From Cymbomonas tetramitiformis (taxonomy: Eukaryota; Chlorophyta; Pyramimonadophyceae; Pyramimonadales; Pyramimonadaceae): DNA of 64,000 nt. Location of the stretch: contig LGRX02003740.1 in the NCBI GenBank assembly GCA_001247695.2, positions 24,561 through 88,560 on the forward strand. Reading direction: 5' to 3'. This document shows, piece after piece, positions 25,795 through 36,117 of the stretch; position 1 is the stretch's first letter, and every line of letters begins with the position of its first letter. Below the pieces are notes generated by a model. That model was not told where the DNA came from. It made no database searches and saw only the letters and a program-made list of their open reading frames with translations. The position numbers were made by a program, and so were the translations under genes.

Positions 25795-27880
25795 CGACAC
25801 CAACGACACCAACGACGACAACCCGGGTGTGCTCAACCGGTTTTGGATCGCCTGGATTTGAATCCCACACATGTTGTTTGAGATTCAATCCGCCGTCGTG
25901 CCTCGCCAAGGTCCAAGGAGACGGGCCCGAGTCTAATGCCACGTCAACGCCATGTCATGCTTCCTACGTTGCATCTTAAATTTGCCTGCCCCGTCAGATG
26001 AAAACTCTTCGGTTTGTACCCAGGGTACTGCGACATATACTCGGAGGATGTTTTTGTTTGAACGTGCAAAGGTACACAATTCTATTTTCATAGTATACTG
26101 GATCAAGGCCAGACTTAAATGTAAACGTTAGCTTGGTTCCGAGTGCTGCAGGCCAAACACTTCTCAAGTGCTCTACTTATTCACTCGTAACTCGGGTAGC
26201 TCAGTCAACCGACCTGACTACCCGATGTCATACCACGGCACACCGTTCGATTTCTGATCCGATCGTATCTCGATTCCGATTTCATTTCTGATTCTGATTC
26301 AATTTTTTCGATTCTGATGTCCCATCGACAGGCTGTCCCGAAGACTATCATACAGTACTGTCATATTGGCATACAGTCATCGGGTCATACTGTCGACCAC
26401 TGGACATCTGATACTCATTTTCATCGCCTTTTCAACCCCGATGTGATTTCAACCATAATCCGGTGATCTGCCCAGGTGCCACGATGTCTATCATACAGTA
26501 CTGTCATACTATCATACCCTGGACATCTGGTACTCAGCCTCTCCGTGGTTTCAAGCCCAATCTCACTGTCATCGCGACAATCCCCGATTACCCCCGATGA
26601 CACACATTGACTCAGATATATCGGATCACGTTGTGCCTCCGGGCACAACTCCCCCCTAGGAGTGATCTACCTCCTGGGGTTACTCCGCTAAGGTTCCTGC
26701 CGCCTAAGTTCCAGTTTTTAGGTTCTCTGGTTCCTCTTCTATCGTTGCTAGCCTTCCGGTAGCGGATCTTTTTTGTCGCATGGATGTTTTTTTTGTCGCA
26801 GATTATTTTGTCGCAGCTACGGCAGCAATGTAGCTGCAGGTCTGTTTTGTCGCAGCTGCGACAAAATATATTTCTAGGGGGTATTTTGTCGCAAAAACTT
26901 TTCAAACCTAGTAGTTTATGTTCTAGGACCAAAGCAAATTACCTTACTTTACCTTACTTTACCTTACTTTAAACAAACAAAAATCGAATCCCAACGGGTG
27001 ATACGAAGAAATGTCTAATCTGACGATCACCAAACGATAACAATGACAACGTCAGGTCCGCCAGGTTCGCCAGGTCCGGTCCGCCTCTGTTGGTATTCTT
27101 TCACTGCACGGATTGTATTCTTTGTATGAATACAAAATATAAACGAATGATGAGACGGTCGAACGATCAGATTTCAGAAGGCCTACAGGCCTAGCGGAGA
27201 TCTCAAAATTGAGATCGACCAAGCCTAGTATCATGGTATCATGTTCATCAATCATGGTGTCCCTTTTGACTTTTAAAACTTTTTGGGGATCCTTTTCGCT
27301 TTTGTCTAGTGGCATTTTCGACCAATCACAATGTTAAGGATGTGTCACACATATGTAGTCGACAACATCGTTATACATCATCTCCGAGCGATTTTCGGCA
27401 CAAGGGTGCCCATTGGGAGAATCCATAGCATGCTACTTGTGTACCCTAACCTACCATGAGATTGATTAGTGTAATCACACTTGTAGGGTTGGGTTTAACC
27501 GCAACTTATCCCACATGCCATCATGCCAACAGGTTTATTGTCACATACATGATTAGATGTGATATATATATATATATATATATATATGATTTGAGTGATC
27601 GCTAGCTTGTTCATCGGCCAATGTGTGCTTTTAAAAAATTCAAAAAGAGAGGACACCATCTTAGCGACGACACAACAATGGAATGTAACAAAAAATGCGA
27701 CCTTAGTGGACTTGTGCATCCATTGGGAAGGTTACACGTGGTCTATTGACCAATGGGGCACTAGGCAACCTAGTTTGGGTCCTAAAGACAATACCTTTTG
27801 ATTGGTAATGTCCCTGGAGCACAAGAAGACGCTGAAAAAAATATGGCGTGAAAGTACTTGTCATAGTACTTTAGACGCTG
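25369..27880. other. Gene-free, repeat-rich spacer
   Basis: It holds the ATPase 3' flank, a CA/CAA microsatellite and tRNA-like A-box heads (GGGTGGCTCAGCGAGG near 25548; CGGGTAGCTCAGTCAACC near 26194) that may be SINE starts. There is also a cluster of TTTTGTCGCAG motifs at 26768-26895 and a short CCTTACTTTA run near 26943-26970. An AT dinucleotide run lies at about 27560-27588. No coding region is supported. Confidence 0.4.
25719..25796 (+). repeat. (CA)n-(CAA)n compound microsatellite
   Basis: About 19 CA dinucleotides followed by about 13 CAA trinucleotides, then CGACAC/CAACGA-type interruptions to about 25820. The several ORFs here are artefacts of the repeat. Confidence 0.95.
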
Positions 27881-27886
27881 AAAGTA

Positions 27887-28510
27887 CTATGCCAAGTACC
27901 ACGGGGCAGTAGCCAAAAGGGGCGCAAAACCGATGTCCTCCGTGACAAATGCGGTCTGCAACGCAGAAACCATCCTCGTGAGGAGGGCCGATGCGTGGCA
28001 CTCAGTCCCGGAAAACCGCCCCTCCTTGTTCTCGAATGATTTCTGACGAGCGGACTTGGAGACCTTCATGTCGAAGTGTTCTCGTTGAAGTGTTCGTACA
28101 GAAGCGAGGAATGTAGCTCCCGCTGAATTGGCAGCCGGTTGAGCGGCTGGCGGTGTGGCTGGAGTGTTGGCATGTCTAGCAGCTTCTGAATCGAAAATCG
28201 TTGCTAATGCGCGGCGGGGATGCGGCATGCTGGAAGTGGCTCGTGTAGCGGCAACCATTATGAGAAGGACTGAAGGGGCGGGTTGAGGCAATGAAACGGG
28301 CGTGAGAGAAGTGGCAGTCGCGGGCGGCCAAGAAATGTGCGGGTCGTCGATACAGCAGTCGCAAGAGATCAAAGAATCCCGGAAAGTCGTGTGGAGGAGG
28401 CGGCAAATACGTAACGGTGTGGTAGCCAACCAGAAATCGTAAACGACCAGGCCGACGTTAAATTCCGTAAGAAACATTGTCTCAAAGCGCTTCGGCGTGC
28501 AGTAAATCAA
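27887..28510 (-). CDS. Hypothetical ORF, 207 residues
   Basis: An uninterrupted minus-strand ORF without a recognised domain. The N-terminal half includes two Cys close together (CDCC), a Pro/Ala-rich middle (about residues 60-130) and a more polar C-terminus (KVSKSARQKSFENKEG). No intron or promoter signal is obvious. It could be one exon of a larger gene, a degenerate element ORF, or chance. Confidence 0.22.
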   Translation of the reverse strand: MIYCTPKRFETMFLTEFNVGLVVYDFWLATTPLRICRLLHTTFRDSLISCDCCIDDPHISWPPATATSLTPVSLPQPAPSVLLIMVAATRATSSMPHPRRALATIFDSEAARHANTPATPPAAQPAANSAGATFLASVRTLQREHFDMKVSKSARQKSFENKEGRFSGTECHASALLTRMVSALQTAFVTEDIGFAPLLATAPWYLA

Positions 28511-29450
28511 CCCATAAAATTCGGGCCATAACCGTGACTGCCGGCACTCTCACGCGCGGGAGCGCCTCACCCCATCCCAAGCGTCCGGGCTTAGCCATTC
28601 ATGCTGGCAATCTCGCAGTGGCTAAATAAAGCGTAAGTGGGGCCAAACCTGGCAGATATATAGTGCTGCTGATATATCTATATAAGTTGAGATTAAACCC
28701 CGAGTTAAGGGTTTCGGAAACAGAACGATAAAGTGTGATTGTTATAACGGAGATAAACATAAATACCTAACGGGTGTTTCGCACCTACTGGCGACGGTCA
28801 CTCAACCTACTTTAGGAAGTGACATGTGACAGTTTCGGATGTCACGGTGTCACATCCAGAAGGTATTGCCATGGGCTTACGCCAGTCTTTGGTGGGCTTG
28901 AGGGGGGCGGTGGGGGGCGGGTGTGGTGGTTGATGGGAGGGGCGTGGGAGCATGGGGTGCCGACCATCATGAGCGCGGAGGTTACCGATTTGACGTTGTA
29001 GTTAGTCTCGACCAATGGGATAGGATTGGTTGTCATGGCGGCTGTTGTAGAGTTAGATTAGTTGGATTCTCCATTTTTGTGCTAGCCGGGGGAAATTTTA
29101 GGGCAGGGACTGCCCTTGACCTTGTATGGTAGCCGGGGGCGATTTGGCTCCCCGGGGAAAATTAATCTAAGTCATATATCCTTAACACTGTGTCACATTT
29201 TGAATGACACAGTATGACACTAGACGAATAAAATGACACCACCTCTCAAAAATCGGCTCTAAACACTAAAGCCTATGAAATCGTTGCGATCAGTCTGGAG
29301 GTCCAGACCGTCGCGTCGCGTCGCTCGCTCACGCTCGGTAAATAAATATAATCATCAGTGATAATCAATTAATCATCAGGAATAATCAATAATTATAACG
29401 GGCCTCACACTCGACTGAAGACAAGACGAAGAGTCCACAGTGACAGTCCT
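28511..29450. other. Spacer, no recognised gene
   Basis: Only low-complexity ORFs occur. A G-rich run (about 28892-28945) and a CGTCGCGTCGCGTCGCTCGCTC stretch (about 29309) are the only notable features before the palindromic region. Confidence 0.35.
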
Positions 29451-29454
29451 AATA

Positions 29455-29757
29455 TAATAAATGGGACAGGGTACGGGCGCTGGGAACTTGACAAAGACAC
29501 ATACTGACTGCATATCACGACTGCGTCTATCGCGTGAGAGACAGCGACACAGTGACCGCAATGAACGTCGCCGGCAGCAGACGGTGAACACATCGACATC
29601 GCGGACACCATTGCCGCTGCCGTTGCGTGACTGCTTACTGTTACTCGTTGACCCATCCCAATCCGCAATTGCATCGTAAAATTCTTCACAGACAGCTACG
29701 TAATTTCATCAACGTTCCTCCGCCTCATGGGGCGAACGGTGCTGTGACTGCTGTGAC
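29455..29757 (+). repeat. Partial third copy of the palindrome arm
   Basis: This segment, beginning with ATGGGACAGGGTACGGGCGC, matches the start of the arm at 31445-31740 in the same direction and the end of the arm at 30890-31180 in reverse, with few differences. It breaks off near 29757, just before a MITE. Confidence 0.8.
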
Positions 29758-29764
29758 AGCACAT

Positions 29765-30026
29765 CAAGGTATGGTTTACTGGAGGTCAACATTAGCACAA
29801 AAAATTGCAGATCTAGATCTCGAGATATACGTGTTTTTAGTTGGTGCTTAAGTATGGTTAAGTATGGGAGATTGCGGAACGGTATCGACCATAGCTTCGT
29901 CATGCCTTAACCACTTGACTCCCCGAAGTGCATAATATGTTTAGATAGGTTCAGCCAACCTATTTATCAAATAAAAATATTTGAAAATTTTTATGCTAAT
30001 GTTGACCTCCAGTAAACCATACCTTG
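29765..30026. mobile_element. MITE, 262 bp, 33-bp TIRs, ACAT duplication
   Basis: Terminal inverted repeats of about 33 bp are essentially perfect: CAAGGTATGGTTTACTGGAG at the left continues to ATTAGCA, and its reverse complement closes the element at 30026. A 4-bp direct duplication, ACAT, flanks it (29761-29764 and 30027-30030). It has no coding capacity and shares terminal and internal sequence with the element at 20212-20756. It presumably moved with a transposase supplied in trans; the superfamily is unassigned. Confidence 0.82.
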
Positions 30027-30030
30027 ACAT

Positions 30031-30575
30031 CTGCCTTAGAAATATATTGCGCGTTTCGCGCACAAGTAACTTGAAGCCTTGAGCTTCAGGTAACTTAAAG
30101 ATACATCTCTTGGTAGTATGTGTGCCAAGTTTCGTGCTCTAGGACGCACGGGAAGCCCTCGGCTGTTTGGCATCTTTGGGTTTGGGTTCGAACCCAAACC
30201 CAAACCCAAAACATCCGCCTTAGAAATATATTGCGCGTTTCGCGCACATGTAACTTGAAGCCTTGAGCTTCAGGTAACTTAAAGATATGTATCTTGGCAG
30301 TATGTGTGCCAAGTTTCGTGCTCTAGGACGCACGGGAAGCCCTCGGCTGTTTGGCATCTTTGGGTTTGTGTTCGAACCCAAACCCAAGCCCAAAACATCC
30401 GCCTTTAAAATAAATGGCGCGTTTCGCGCACAAGTAACTTGAAGCCTTGAGCTTCAGGTAACTTAAAGATATGTATCTTGGCAGTATTTGCGCCAAGTTT
30501 CGTGCTCTAGGACGCACGGGAAGCCCTCGGCTGTTTGGCATCTTTGGGTTTGGGTACGTTCGAACCCAAACCCAA
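30031..30575. repeat. 184-bp tandem repeat, three units
   Basis: Units start at about 30031, 30215 and 30399. Each contains a GCGCGTTTCGCGC palindrome, CTTGAAGCCTTGAGCTTCAGG, and a TGGGTTTGGGTTCGAACCCA hairpin. The opposite palindrome arm carries only about 1.2 units. Confidence 0.85.
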
Positions 30576-31168
30576 AGGCAAAGGGATAGGACAGTTTCGT
30601 AGATTCTGTCCCGATGCCTTTGCAACCTCGCATGCTAACTCATATTATAATGAATATTCAACATTCAAGCGTTGGATACCCCACGCCAACGGGAAGCGCT
30701 CGGCTGATTTGTTATTTGGGTATGCGCACCCAAATGACAAAAAAACGCATCTTTGAAACTCGTTAGTTTCAAAGATGCGTGGCCGATGCCTTCGTGCTTA
30801 TGCGTGTATATTTCATATGAAATATGCCATGGAATAAATGTGAGTATCCCGCACAAACGGGAAGAGCTCACAGCAGTCACAGCACCGTTCGCCCCATGAG
30901 GCGGAGGAACGTTGACGAAATTGCGTAGCTGTCTCGGAAGAATTTTACGATGCAATTGCGGATTGGGATGGGTCAACGAAGAACGAGTAAGTAGTCACGC
31001 AACGGCAGCGGCAATGCCCTTTCAATGGTGTCCGCGATGTCGATGTGTTCACCGTCTGCTGCCGGCGACGTTCATTGCGGTCACTGTGTCGCTGTCTCTC
31101 ACGCGATAGACGCAGTCGTGATATGCAGTCAGCATGTGTCTTTGTCAAGTTCCCAGCGCCCGTACCCT
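30325..31168 (-). repeat. Left arm of an 840-bp inverted repeat
   Basis: It matches the reverse complement of 31445-32560 (less the MITE there) almost base for base. It contains a hairpin with a perfect 16-bp stem and 4-nt loop: ACGCATCTTTGAAACT at 30745-30760, CGTT, then its complement at 30765-30780. Short ORFs are mirrored in both arms and have no known domain. Confidence 0.85.
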
Positions 31169-31444
31169 GTCCCATAATAAAGACTCTGAGACAGCAGACA
31201 CAGACACTCGACTGTGAGTGTCACCGAGTAGAGTGGTGAGTGAAGACTGATATCCACACTAGGCCAGTCGATATAAAGATCTCCACTACACTAGGCCTGC
31301 GACCGAATATTTGACGTCATTTTGCGATCGGACGTATTCGTATTTCGTTTTGGTGACACCCGAATGATTCCCTTCGATCTTCACTCACGCTCACGAGCGG
31401 CGCGGCGGCGATGACGGTTCGTTTTCGGAATTTGCGATTTTCGA

Positions 31445-32560
31445 AGGGTACGGGCGCTGGGAACTTGACAAAGACACATGCTGACTGCATATCACGACTG
31501 CGTCTATCGCGTGAGAGACAGCGACACAGTGACCGCAATGAACGTCGCCGGCAGCAGACGGTGAACACATCGACATCGCGGACACCATTGCCGCTGCCGT
31601 TGTGTGACTACTTACTCGTTCTTCGTTGACCCATCCCAATCCGCAATTGCATCGTAAAATTCTTCACAGACAGCTACGCAATTTCATCAACGTTCCTCCG
31701 CCTTATGGGGCGAACGGTGCTGTGACTGCTGTGAGCTCTTCCCGTTTGTGCGGGATACTCACATTTATTCCATAGCATATTTCATATGAAATATACACAT
31801 AAGCACGAAGGCATCGGCCACGCATCTTTGAAACTAACGAGTTTTAAAGATGCGTTTTTTGTCATTTGGGTGCGCATACCCAAATAACAAATCAGCCGAG
31901 CGCTTCCCGTTGGCGTGGGGTATCCAACGCTTGAATGTTGAATATTCATTAAGGTTTTAATTTTCCGGGAGCAAATTTTGATTGTTTCCGGAATAATTAA
32001 CTTTCGATTTTCCCCGTAACAACGGATTTTGGCTACGGACAAGCATATTTAGGGTTTAGTGAGAGTTTATGGGGTTTATCCAGTAGCCAGGCACCCCAAA
32101 AACCTAACACTAAACCCTAAATATGCTTTCCCGTAATCAAAATTCATTGTTACGGGGAAAATCACAAGTTAATTGTTCCGGAAACAATCAAAATTTGCTC
32201 CCAGAATAATATAGTTCCTATTCATTATAATATGAGTTAGCATGCGAGGTTGCAAAGGCATCGGGACAGAATCTACGAAACTGTCCTATCCCTTTGCCTT
32301 TGGGTTTGGGTTCGAACGTACCCAAACCCAAAGATGCCAAACAGCCGAGGGCTTCCCGTGCGTCCTAGAGCACGAAACTTGGCACACATACTGCCAAGAT
32401 ACATATCTTTAAGTTACCTGAAGCTCAAGGCTTCAAGTTACTTGTGCGCGAAACGCGCCATTTATTTTAAAGGCGGATGTTTTGGGCTTGGGTTTGGGTT
32501 CGAACACAAACCCAAAGATGCCAAACAGCCGAGGGCTTCCCATGCGTCCTGGAACTTTTA
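31445..32560 (+). repeat. Right arm of the inverted repeat
   Basis: This is the inverted partner of 30325-31168, separated from it by a spacer of about 276 bp. It differs mainly by a 276-bp insertion (MITE plus duplicated target at 31951-32226). Its outer end stops at about 32560, exactly where the AT-rich viral polymerase sequence begins, so it either marks a rearrangement breakpoint or was the virus terminus. Confidence 0.85.
31951..32219. mobile_element. MITE, 269 bp, 7-bp target duplication
   Basis: A fold-back element: GGGAGCAAATTTTGATTGTT at 31967 onward pairs with the inverse ending at 32202, and the complementary arms extend about 90 bp. ATTCATT occurs at both borders (31944-31950 and 32220-32226). 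The homologous site in the other palindrome arm (about 30645-30665) has a single ATTCATT and no insert, giving a built-in empty-site control. One TTTAGGG-like motif per arm is present. No ORF. Confidence 0.88.
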
Positions 32561-33691
32561 CTTAAAGTAGATGTAAATTCCAAAGGTTATGATATAAAGA
32601 ATATGATGTGGCGCAAGGAACAAACCAAATTGAAGAAGATGCATAAGTTTATGAGTAAAAAGACACATATGAACACCATAACTTACAAAAAAGCACCATA
32701 CAATTTAGGTAGATATTACCCGGTGAGAGATAAGTGTAATACTTGTTGTTTCCAAAATCAATATAATGTTATCCGCCGACTTGTTTATATGGACGGAAAC
32801 TACATTTCATTTGATTTAGAAAATGCGCATCCAACAATCATATCTCAATTGTGTGAGAAGTATAACATTGAATGCTCGGCAATAAACGATTACATTGTGA
32901 ATAGAGAAAGTATATTTTACAACATTCAACAAAGTTATAATGTGAGTAGAGCTAATGCAAAACACTTGATGTTGATATTGACATTTGGAGGCTCATTTCA
33001 AACTTGGTTAGATGAACTTAAACTTCCTAAACATCAATATATAGATTGTATAAAACAATATGAAGACCAAATAAAAAATATATTAAAAAATGAAGCCCTT
33101 GAGCACTTTCCAAAATTTGCAAAAGCCTTACAAGTAGCTTGTGAAGTAAAAAATAAGACAAAAGAAATGGCAAAATTCAGGAGTGCATTGGGGTTGTATA
33201 TTCAAGAAATAGAGAGTCGGATGATGATGTGCATATATGACTATTTGGTGACGAATACTAAAATGAAGCCTGCGGCACTAATCCACGACGAGATTTTAAT
33301 ATATAAAGACGATAATGTCGACATTGACAAAGTAATAAGCGAGTTGAAAGTATGTATAAAAGCACACACGTGTTTTGAAATGCAATTGAAATGTCAAGCA
33401 ACTTCCGCCACGGATGAAGATTGTCGATGGCTTGAATCCCACCAACCTTTCATCGATGACATAGATGAACGACGTAGTGACCAAGTACATTGTGACCTAA
33501 TACTCGAACAATTTCAAGACCAAATTTTTATCACACCATTGGGGTTAATGATATATGACGAAGAAGACGGTAGGTGGACACTTGATAAACATAAAGGGAA
33601 AGGTTTGCATTTAAAAATCATTGAGCGCAACTACTCCAAAATATTTATAAATGTTAGTTCCAAAGATGAGTCAAAATCTTTTATGAGTTGA
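32560..33691 (+). pseudogene. TVpol-like family A DNA polymerase, N-truncated
   Basis: About 375 residues follow the palindrome border. Three polymerase-A-type motifs are in order: DLENAHPTI (motif A-like, about 32815), ANAKHLMLILTFGGS (motif B-like, about 32950) and HDEILIY (motif C, about 33283). This pattern matches the derived TV-Pol family known from Polinton-like viruses, virophages and related transposons, in which the polymerase is often fused to an SF3 helicase. The N-terminus is lost at the palindrome, and the only ATG upstream (32477) lies in the repeat. A single TGA at 33689-33691 separates it from the helicase in the same frame. AT-rich codon use sets it apart from its GC-rich neighbours. 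Confidence 0.72.
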
Positions 33692-34981
33692 TACGAACCC
33701 GCATACAAGTTGGTCTCTCAAAAAGCGCCCGTGCTGATAGAATTTGACGTGTCGAAGAGTAAAGGGTACCTTCTTTTCGATAATGGTGTGTTGGATTTGA
33801 AAAACTTTGAGTTATTGAAGAAGCATCCAAGCTATAACTTTATCAACAAAATACATCGGGATTATAATGTTTCGAAAGATTACTCCGAATTGAAATCTGA
33901 GGTGATTAGGAGATTGTTTGATAACCCAATTACCAACATTGAAAAACGAGATTATGTGCTTGAGCAATTAGCAAGGGGGATGGCGGGCGAAATATGTGAT
34001 AGACAATTTATGTTTTTGATAGGTGATACGGCTTGCGGAAAAGGGAAATTGACTTCATTGTTAAAACGTGCATTTGAAGAATTCCAATTCGAATTTGATG
34101 GAGAAAATTTGAAAGCCAAAAAGTACAAATCCGATATGGAAAATGAACGAAAATGGACTTGGGCGGTTGAGCTGTGGCATAGACGTTTTGCAATAAGTAA
34201 TGAATGTGACATAGGTGTTGAAGCGACAAAAAATAATTTTGGCGAACACAAAATGAGAATTGAAAAGTTGTCCGCAACCATCTTGAAAAAGTTTTGCAGT
34301 GGCGGGAACGAAACATTACCGATGCGAGAGTTGTATCAAAACGCCACAAATGTCAAAATACAAGCATATATGCTTTGTCTATCCAACGATACACCCGAGG
34401 TTGAAAGAGTCGATAGAGCATACACGGATAGAGCAAATCATGTTCAATGTGATAGAACATCTAGCGATAGCATTATGGAACCAAACGATGCTTACTTTGT
34501 GAGAGATGATAGCATTGATAATTTCGTAAACCAAGTAAATGTAGCGGATTCATTTATTAGTATATTGTGCGACTATTATCGAAAAAGTATTATCAATGGT
34601 CGTACTCCCAAACCTGAATTTGTCAAATCGGAAGTGGCGGAAAGAACGGGTAGTAATAGAGGTGGATTCGAATGGATTGATAGTAATTACGAGATTTACA
34701 AAAGTAAAGACATTCTAAAAGACTTCAGCGGTGTAATGACAAAAGAAGGGATATATAGATTTGATTGGAAAAAAGTTGGTGATTGGTATGTGGTTATTGA
34801 AAACGTACACGATTGGTTTATAAAAGATGGAAATTTAATGACCGCAACCGAATTTGGTAAGCTTTTAACAAAACATCATATATATCCCGCTCAACGAAAA
34901 ATCAATGGTAGGACTAAACGTGTACGTGTTGGAATGCGCAAACCTCAAAGACACTCCGATGATGATGAATCGGATGATTAA
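33692..34981 (+). pseudogene. SF3/D5-like helicase, continuation of TVpol frame
   Basis: About 429 residues in the same frame as the polymerase with no stop between them except the TGA at 33689. Walker A is IGDTACGKGK (about 34020-34049), the Walker B-like segment is RRFAISNECDI (about 34180), motif C is MLCLSNDTPEV (about 34370-34402) and the arginine-finger region is VDRAYTDRAN (about 34409). Superfamily 3 helicases unwind DNA at viral replication origins. No ATG lies within about 270 bp of the TGA, which argues for one original polymerase-helicase protein. The tail is basic, then acidic (RHSDDDESDD). It belongs to an endogenised Polinton-like virus fragment. Confidence 0.75.
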
Positions 34982-35164
34982 TATGCAATTGTTAAACATA
35001 AATATTTATACATATAATATATAAAAAAGGTATTGGGTACGTGGTAATGGGTTGTTTTAGAAAAGTGTTGAAAGTAAGAAAAGTATTTTGTACACTATTT
35101 TCTATCATTTGAAAAATATTTCTCAAAAGTAGGCATTACTAGTTACCCGCTACTATAATAGAAT

Positions 35165-35602
35165 TCAAACAAAATAATTGAAATCTGGTCTTACCCAAAT
35201 TAATACGCCTTCACCCGCTCCTGCAACTTTTGATTCCATTGCTGTACCAATAATCGAATCTCCCGCATTAATCTGAGCGCTAATAATCTCACCACTTACT
35301 ATGCATTTAACACGTTGCCCTTTAACGTAGGTGTTGTCCGTAGCAGTTGCATTTCTGCAAGTAGTAAACCCACGTCCTATCAATACGAAACACGATTGGC
35401 TTGCGGCACTGTCTTGAATACAGACACCGATGGGGGTGCAGTTTTGATTACTTTGAGTATACGAGTTATTGAATGGTTGAACTCCATTCACGGTGTTTAT
35501 TCCATCATCATCGAACATAACAATAGTCGAAGCTGTAATCGTATCGGCGGTGTTATTAACAAATGTAAATACATCGCCCGTAAATCTCAACGGATGCTGA
35601 GA
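35165..35602 (-). CDS. Small viral-type ORF, possible structural protein
   Basis: About 145 residues on the minus strand, converging on the helicase. No ATG is available in frame; the first candidate is TTG at 35590, so the 5' end appears cut near 35602. The protein is rich in Thr, Val, Ile and Asn, with predicted short beta segments and two clustered Cys (SNQNCTPIGVC), and resembles small decoration or fibre-like viral proteins only in composition. It shares the AT-rich character of the viral segment. No family is recognised. Confidence 0.4.
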   Translation of the reverse strand, partial: SQHPLRFTGDVFTFVNNTADTITASTIVMFDDDGINTVNGVQPFNNSYTQSNQNCTPIGVCIQDSAASQSCFVLIGRGFTTCRNATATDNTYVKGQRVKCIVSGEIISAQINAGDSIIGTAMESKVAGAGEGVLIWVRPDFNYFV

Positions 35603-35604
35603 TT

Positions 35605-36117
35605 CAGTAGTTCAGTACCACGTATGACGTATGACAGTGACAGTGGCAGTACAGTGACTTCCTACCTGTACTCAGTAGTTCGACTTCGGTAGCTTAGACT
35701 GTGACACACGATATGATTGCCTAGTGACGGCCTCAGAGCTTAGATAGCCTGAGAGTCGTGTATTCATTTCTATCTTTTGATATACCCGATTGCCTCGCTC
35801 AAACCCTACGGCGTTCAGCGTTTTCACTGTGTCACTAGGACATTCTAGTAGGCTATAGGCCCACCACTTGCCTAAAGTGGTTTTGATTCAAAGCCACTAA
35901 ATGGCTGGCTAAAGCTGTAGAGGGGCGAGCGTGGCTGAGTAGGTAGAATGTTGCGGGGTGCCGCGTTTTCGCGGCACAACTGACTGCGTGGATGGAGAGG
36001 TAAGCGCGACGAGTGGCGGAGGGAAGTACGGAGAAGATGGGTCAGAGAGCGCTGGGGCCCCCGATTGTATGCAGCATTGCGCAGAGTTTGGTACCAAGTG
36101 GATCGCGACACGTTAAC
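35605..36117. other. Spacer between viral fragment and LINE
   Basis: No gene is supported. It starts with short GACAGTG/CAGTAGTTCAGT-type repeats (about 35605-35690) and leads to the LINE 5' junction after CGACACGTTAAC. Confidence 0.4.

Noticed and set aside
25458..25979. ORFs with Thr or Val runs
   Set aside because: They are translations of the CA/CAA microsatellite.
26180..26265. A tRNA gene (CGGGTAGCTCAGTCAACC start)
   Set aside because: A and B boxes are suggestive but a cloverleaf cannot be formed; listed only as a possible SINE head.
32040..32125. TTTAGGG-like sequence suggesting a telomere
   Set aside because: Only one motif per arm inside a MITE; no tandem array.
33689..33691. TGA as selenocysteine or reassigned codon
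   Set aside because: No SECIS-like element could be identified, and host and other viral ORFs use TGA as a normal stop (for example the ATPase stop); a nonsense mutation is simpler.
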